64,000 nt of DNA from Thalassobellus sp050294475. Lineage in GTDB: Bacteria > Bacteroidota > Bacteroidia > Flavobacteriales > Flavobacteriaceae. The notes under the pieces are model-generated. The model saw only the letters and a list, made by a program, of their open reading frames with translations. It had not been told where the DNA came from and searched no databases. Positions 61,163 to 64,000 of this stretch are shown in pieces. Within the stretch, counting starts at the first letter, position 1. Each line of letters starts with the position of its first letter. The stretch spans positions 79,835 through 143,834 of the forward strand of contig JBNKOE010000011.1 in NCBI GenBank assembly GCA_050294475.1. The letters are read 5' to 3'. The translations under genes were made by a program, and so were the position numbers.

Positions 61163-62401
61163 ATGTCATTTAAAGACTTACAATTAAACAGACCTATTTT
61201 AAGAGCCATTGCTGAAGCTGGATACGATAATCCTACGTTGGTTCAAGAAAAAACAATTCCTACAGTTTTACATAAAAAAGATGTTATTGTTTCTGCGCAA
61301 ACTGGTACGGGAAAAACAGCCGCTTTTGCCCTTCCTATTTTACAATTATTGTTCGATAAACAAGACGCCTCTAAAAAAGGAAAAAAAATAAAAGCTTTAA
61401 TTATTAGCCCCACTAGAGAATTAGCAGTTCAAATAAACGAGAATTTTATAAAATATAGCACGTATACCAATTTAAGAACAACCGTTGTTTTTGGTGGCAC
61501 TTCCATAGAACCTCAAATAGATGTTTTAAAAAAAGGAGTTGATATTTTAATTGCAACTCCAGGACGTTTACTCGATTTACATAAACAAGACATTATCAAT
61601 TTAGACTATATAGAAACGTTGGTTTTAGATGAAGCTGATTTAATGTTAGACATGGGTTTTATTGACGATGTTAAAAAAATTGCACGTTTATGTCCTGAAG
61701 GCAAACAAACCTTATTATTTTCGGCAACTATTCCTTATAAAGTTGAGCAGTTAGCTAACACTATTTTAAATAACCCAGAGCGCATTGAGGTAACTACTAA
61801 CTCTTCAACTTCTAAAAACGTACATCAATTATTATATTATGTTCCTAAACCGAAGAAAATAGAATTATGCTTACACCTTTTAAGAAATACTATTAAAGGG
61901 AACATCATTATTTTTAGACGCACCAAATTTGGAGTTGACAAACTTGAAAAAACGCTCTTGAGAAATGGCTACAAAGCTGATAGTATACATGGTGACAAAA
62001 GCCAGAATTTAAGACAAGAAGCTTTAGATAAATTTAAAAAAGGTGATGTTAATATTTTAATAGCTACCGATGTAGCAGCACGTGGTATTGATATTAATAA
62101 TTTAGATGCGGTAGTTAATTTCGATTTACCAAACGTACCAGAAACTTATGTACACAGAATAGGAAGAACTGCCAGAGCAGGAAACACAGGTATAGCCTAT
62201 TCTTTTTGTTCTGCAGATGAAAAAGCTTATGTACAAACCATTCAACAACTTATTCAATTACAAATTGATGTTATTGATGAACACCCTTATCCTTTAGATC
62301 CAAAAGCTAAAAAGGAAATTCATAAAACACCTGGAAAAAGCAAATATAAAAAAGGGAGAAAAAGTGTAGCCAGTAAAAAGAAAAAGAAACGTTGGTATTA
62401 A
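61163..62401 (+). CDS. DEAD-box ATP-dependent RNA helicase (RhlE-like)
   Basis: A 412-residue helicase with all family motifs: the Q motif (NPTLVQEKTIP), AQTGTGKTAAFALP, PTRELAVQI, TPGRLLDL, VLDEADLMLDMGF, SAT, and HRIGRTARAGNTG. The C-terminus is a basic tail (KYKKGRKSVASKKKKKRW) likely to bind RNA. It probably remodels RNA in ribosome assembly or mRNA decay. Convergent with the dipeptidase gene. Confidence 0.95.
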   Translation: MSFKDLQLNRPILRAIAEAGYDNPTLVQEKTIPTVLHKKDVIVSAQTGTGKTAAFALPILQLLFDKQDASKKGKKIKALIISPTRELAVQINENFIKYSTYTNLRTTVVFGGTSIEPQIDVLKKGVDILIATPGRLLDLHKQDIINLDYIETLVLDEADLMLDMGFIDDVKKIARLCPEGKQTLLFSATIPYKVEQLANTILNNPERIEVTTNSSTSKNVHQLLYYVPKPKKIELCLHLLRNTIKGNIIIFRRTKFGVDKLEKTLLRNGYKADSIHGDKSQNLRQEALDKFKKGDVNILIATDVAARGIDINNLDAVVNFDLPNVPETYVHRIGRTARAGNTGIAYSFCSADEKAYVQTIQQLIQLQIDVIDEHPYPLDPKAKKEIHKTPGKSKYKKGRKSVASKKKKKRWY

Positions 62402-62415
62402 TACAAGGATAATCT

Positions 62416-63081
62416 CTATTCAATAATAAAATCAAAATAAGTACTAGGAAACGGTTCTCCCCTTAATGTAAAATGCCACCATTCTTTAGGATAATTTTTA
62501 AAACCATGTTTTAGCATAATTTTTTGTAACAATTGTCTATTATATTTTTGCGCTTTGGTAATACCTTCATAACTAACCCAAGATTCATGTCCAAAAAAAT
62601 CATAAGGACTTCCCATATCAAGTGGTTCGCTAGTATTTCCATCAATAATGGTTAAATCTACTGTACTTCCTTTACTATGTCCAGATCTACTAGCTATATA
62701 TTCTTCTATAAAAAGGTTCTTTTTGGTAACATCTGGATAAAAAATATGCTTATTAACAGTATCATTTAAATCTTTTGCCCAACGTATAAAATGATTAACA
62801 GCTTGTTGCGGTCTATAACCGTCGTATACTTTTAAACATAAATTATTATCAAGTAACTCCTCTTGAACTTGTTTTAAAGTTTCAACGGTTTGCTTAGTTA
62901 AAATAAGCTTATTTGATTCATAACCGTCAATTACTTTACCAACAAAATTATTAGTAGTATAATATCGTAACTCTACATTTAAGCCTGGTACAATATCTTG
63001 AGCATAAACAAATCCTTCGGGCAATTGTGAAAATGAGACAAAACAATTAAAACACAATAGGAATTTAAAAAAGTTATGCAT
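62416..63081 (-). CDS. D-Ala-D-Ala dipeptidase, VanX/DdpX type (M15 family)
   Basis: A 221-residue zinc dipeptidase with a signal-like N-terminus (MHNFFKFLLCFNCFVSFSQL). The zinc and catalytic motifs are present: SRSGHSKGSTVDLTI (His and Asp ligands) and EWWHFTL (Glu base and His ligand), plus YDGYRPQQAVNHF. It probably recycles D-Ala-D-Ala from peptidoglycan in the periplasm. There is no vanA/vanH nearby, so no vancomycin-resistance role is implied. Confidence 0.9.
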   Translation of the reverse strand: MHNFFKFLLCFNCFVSFSQLPEGFVYAQDIVPGLNVELRYYTTNNFVGKVIDGYESNKLILTKQTVETLKQVQEELLDNNLCLKVYDGYRPQQAVNHFIRWAKDLNDTVNKHIFYPDVTKKNLFIEEYIASRSGHSKGSTVDLTIIDGNTSEPLDMGSPYDFFGHESWVSYEGITKAQKYNRQLLQKIMLKHGFKNYPKEWWHFTLRGEPFPSTYFDFIIE

Positions 63082-63143
63082 GATACTTATTAGTTTTATG
63101 AGCTAATGTAAATAAAATAATTTTACAAAAAAAAGCACATAAA

Positions 63144-63172
63144 AAAACCGAGTTCCCTCAAACTCGGTTTTC
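63144..63172 (-). terminator. Strong hairpin with a minus-strand T run
   Basis: AAAACCGAGTT pairs with AACTCGGTTTT around CCCTCA; on the minus strand seven T follow. No recognised gene lies to its right on that strand. The rest of the gene-free stretch 63082-63691 is very AT-rich and holds a second hairpin (CGAG...CTCG then T run, about 63563-63592). Confidence 0.8.
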
Positions 63173-63280
63173 TTTCAATTTGCGTTTTTTATTATGATGT
63201 AGATTTAGGGTCTCTATACCAACAACATAATGCAAATATTAATTAATTAATCCATTGAACTAAAAAGTGTGTTATTTAGT
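63144..63280 (-). ncRNA. Possible short minus-strand transcript
   Basis: A minus-strand TATCTTTG (63294-63287) could start a transcript near 63280, ending at the hairpin described next. The roughly 135-nt interval has only very short reading frames (the longest I found is about 26 codons from a TTG). Small RNA or leaderless peptide; unproven. Confidence 0.25.
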
Positions 63281-63691
63281 ACGCTCCAAAGATATAACTA
63301 TTAAGCTTTTAAAAACGATTAAAAACATTAAAAATCGACGAAATACATATTTTTTTAACATTTATCGATTAAAAACATCGTTTAAACGACAAAATACACA
63401 AAAATAAGTTCTATAAAAACAAAAAATTCTATCATTGTAAATCAATAATAGGACTAAGAATAAGTTATAAACCTATTTTAGGGTTAATGTAAAATATGTA
63501 AACTTTTTTCAGGACGAGACTGTATCAAATTCACATTTAACTTAAATACTACATAAAAGAAAACGAGCATACTAGATTGTACACTCGCTTTTTTACTTTG
63601 TGCTTACTCTTGCTGCCACTAGTTTTGGGATCAAGACTAAAAGTTGTGTGAGAATATATAAAATATAATCTTTGCGCTAAAAGAATATCCC

Positions 63692-64000
63692 TTGGAACTA
63701 TCCCTAGATTTACTAAAGTTTATTTTACCGGAATTACTGGTTACTCATTTCGATATTACCAATTACAATACAGAAGAAAAAACACTTCACCTGTATTTTG
63801 AAGAAAAGAAAAACATTCCTGAAGAAGTCTCTAATGGTATTTTAATAGCTCATGGCTTCCATAAAGAAATAACCATTCAAGACTTTCCTTTAAGAGGTAA
63901 AAACGTTTATCTACATATCAAACGCCGTAGATGGCTTAATAAAACGACTAAAGAAATTATACAAAGAGACTGGGATGTAGTAGCACAGGGAACTCGAATG
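63692..64000 (+). CDS. Transposase N-terminal region protein, ISAon1-like (cut by the window edge)
   Basis: The plus strand is open from TTG at 63692 to the end of the window (103 codons). The product begins MELSLDLLKFILPELLVTHF and continues with GFHKEITIQDFPLRGKNVYLHIKRRRW and IQRDWDVVAQGTRM. It matches what I remember of the ISAon1-family transposase N-terminal region protein, which pairs with an ISL3-type DDE catalytic part encoded downstream. The in-frame region upstream to 63662 lacks ATG. The left end of the element is probably between about 63510 and 63690 but I cannot place it. Confidence 0.7.
   Translation, partial: MELSLDLLKFILPELLVTHFDITNYNTEEKTLHLYFEEKKNIPEEVSNGILIAHGFHKEITIQDFPLRGKNVYLHIKRRRWLNKTTKEIIQRDWDVVAQGTRM

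Noticed and set aside
62416..63081. Vancomycin-resistance (van) gene
   Set aside because: The VanX-type motifs are real, but no vanH, vanA-type ligase or VanRS pair is nearby, so a peptidoglycan-recycling dipeptidase is more likely.
1..64000. CRISPR array
   Set aside because: I saw no regularly spaced direct repeats; the only tandem repeats are the 6-bp Tyr-Gly units and one 19-bp duplication.
1..64000. tRNA or rRNA genes
   Set aside because: No GGTTCGA-type T-loop with an acceptor stem was noticed in the intergenic regions; a tRNAscan run would settle it.

Overview
The window looks like a chromosomal segment of a marine-type member of the Flavobacteriaceae (Bacteroidota). It is AT-rich, and start sites generally lack strong Shine-Dalgarno sequences. 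Many promoters fit the Bacteroidota consensus TTG-N19/20-TAnnTTTG. The gene content also fits: an 1117-residue SecA, a DUF4295 gene beside rpmG/rpmB, a carboxypeptidase-regulatory/TonB-receptor-type outer-membrane protein, RimO and Uup. Species cannot be fixed from sequence alone.

Layout. (1) 1-14.4 kb, minus strand: one tightly packed surface-polysaccharide operon, read right to left. It holds an export lipoprotein (Wza-like), a tyrosine autokinase (Wzc-like) with a Tyr-Gly tail, CysQ, CysC, an ABC-2 exporter pair (Wzm/Wzt-like), two sulfotransferases, a glycosyltransferase fused to two methyltransferase domains, and four further glycosyltransferases; the last runs off the left edge. PAPS synthesis (CysC), PAPS use (sulfotransferases) and PAP removal (CysQ) sit together, so the product is probably a sulfated, perhaps methylated, glycan. 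(2) 14.5-26.5 kb: housekeeping genes (uup, a methyltransferase, a PduO-type adenosyltransferase, secA, an M23 peptidase, a fatty acid hydroxylase, rimO). (3) 26.7-33.1 kb, minus: an RND efflux operon and a small secreted protein. (4) 33.3-42 kb, minus: a frameshifted small membrane protein, ftsY, DUF4295-rpmG-rpmB, cinA, an HPt protein, an FAH-family protein, an exonuclease, a 2-oxoacid dehydrogenase E2, a glycosyltransferase and recR. (5) 42-63 kb: a Na+/solute symporter, an outer-membrane receptor, fabH, htpG, a radical SAM protein, a HEPN-STAND-TPR-cold-shock protein, dus, a VOC protein, a WYL regulator, FKBP, an amino-acid permease, a MOSC protein, a DEAD helicase and a VanX-like dipeptidase. 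(6) The right edge enters an insertion sequence, probably ISAon1-like.

The most interesting structure is a pair of single-gene modules 30 kb apart, carrying a DUF2971 gene (22.1-23.1 kb) and the HEPN-STAND-TPR-CSD gene (52.5-55.4 kb). Both sit behind the same 73-bp promoter-bearing leader (61 of 73 positions identical, ungapped). In both, homology to the other leader fades within a few bases of a GTT core. Both end in an integron attC-like hairpin that closes with the same 20-bp end (19 of 20 identical) containing GTTAAAC. Core sequences at the two ends of each cargo are exact complements (GTTGGGC/GCCCAAC and GTTAGCA/TGCTAAC), as expected for excisable gene cassettes. The leader plus the right-hand TTAAAC would restore a small attC-like site, with a compensatory base pair between the two copies. 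No integrase is visible here. The second cargo has the domain make-up of a candidate NTPase-controlled RNase, possibly antiviral; that role is inference.
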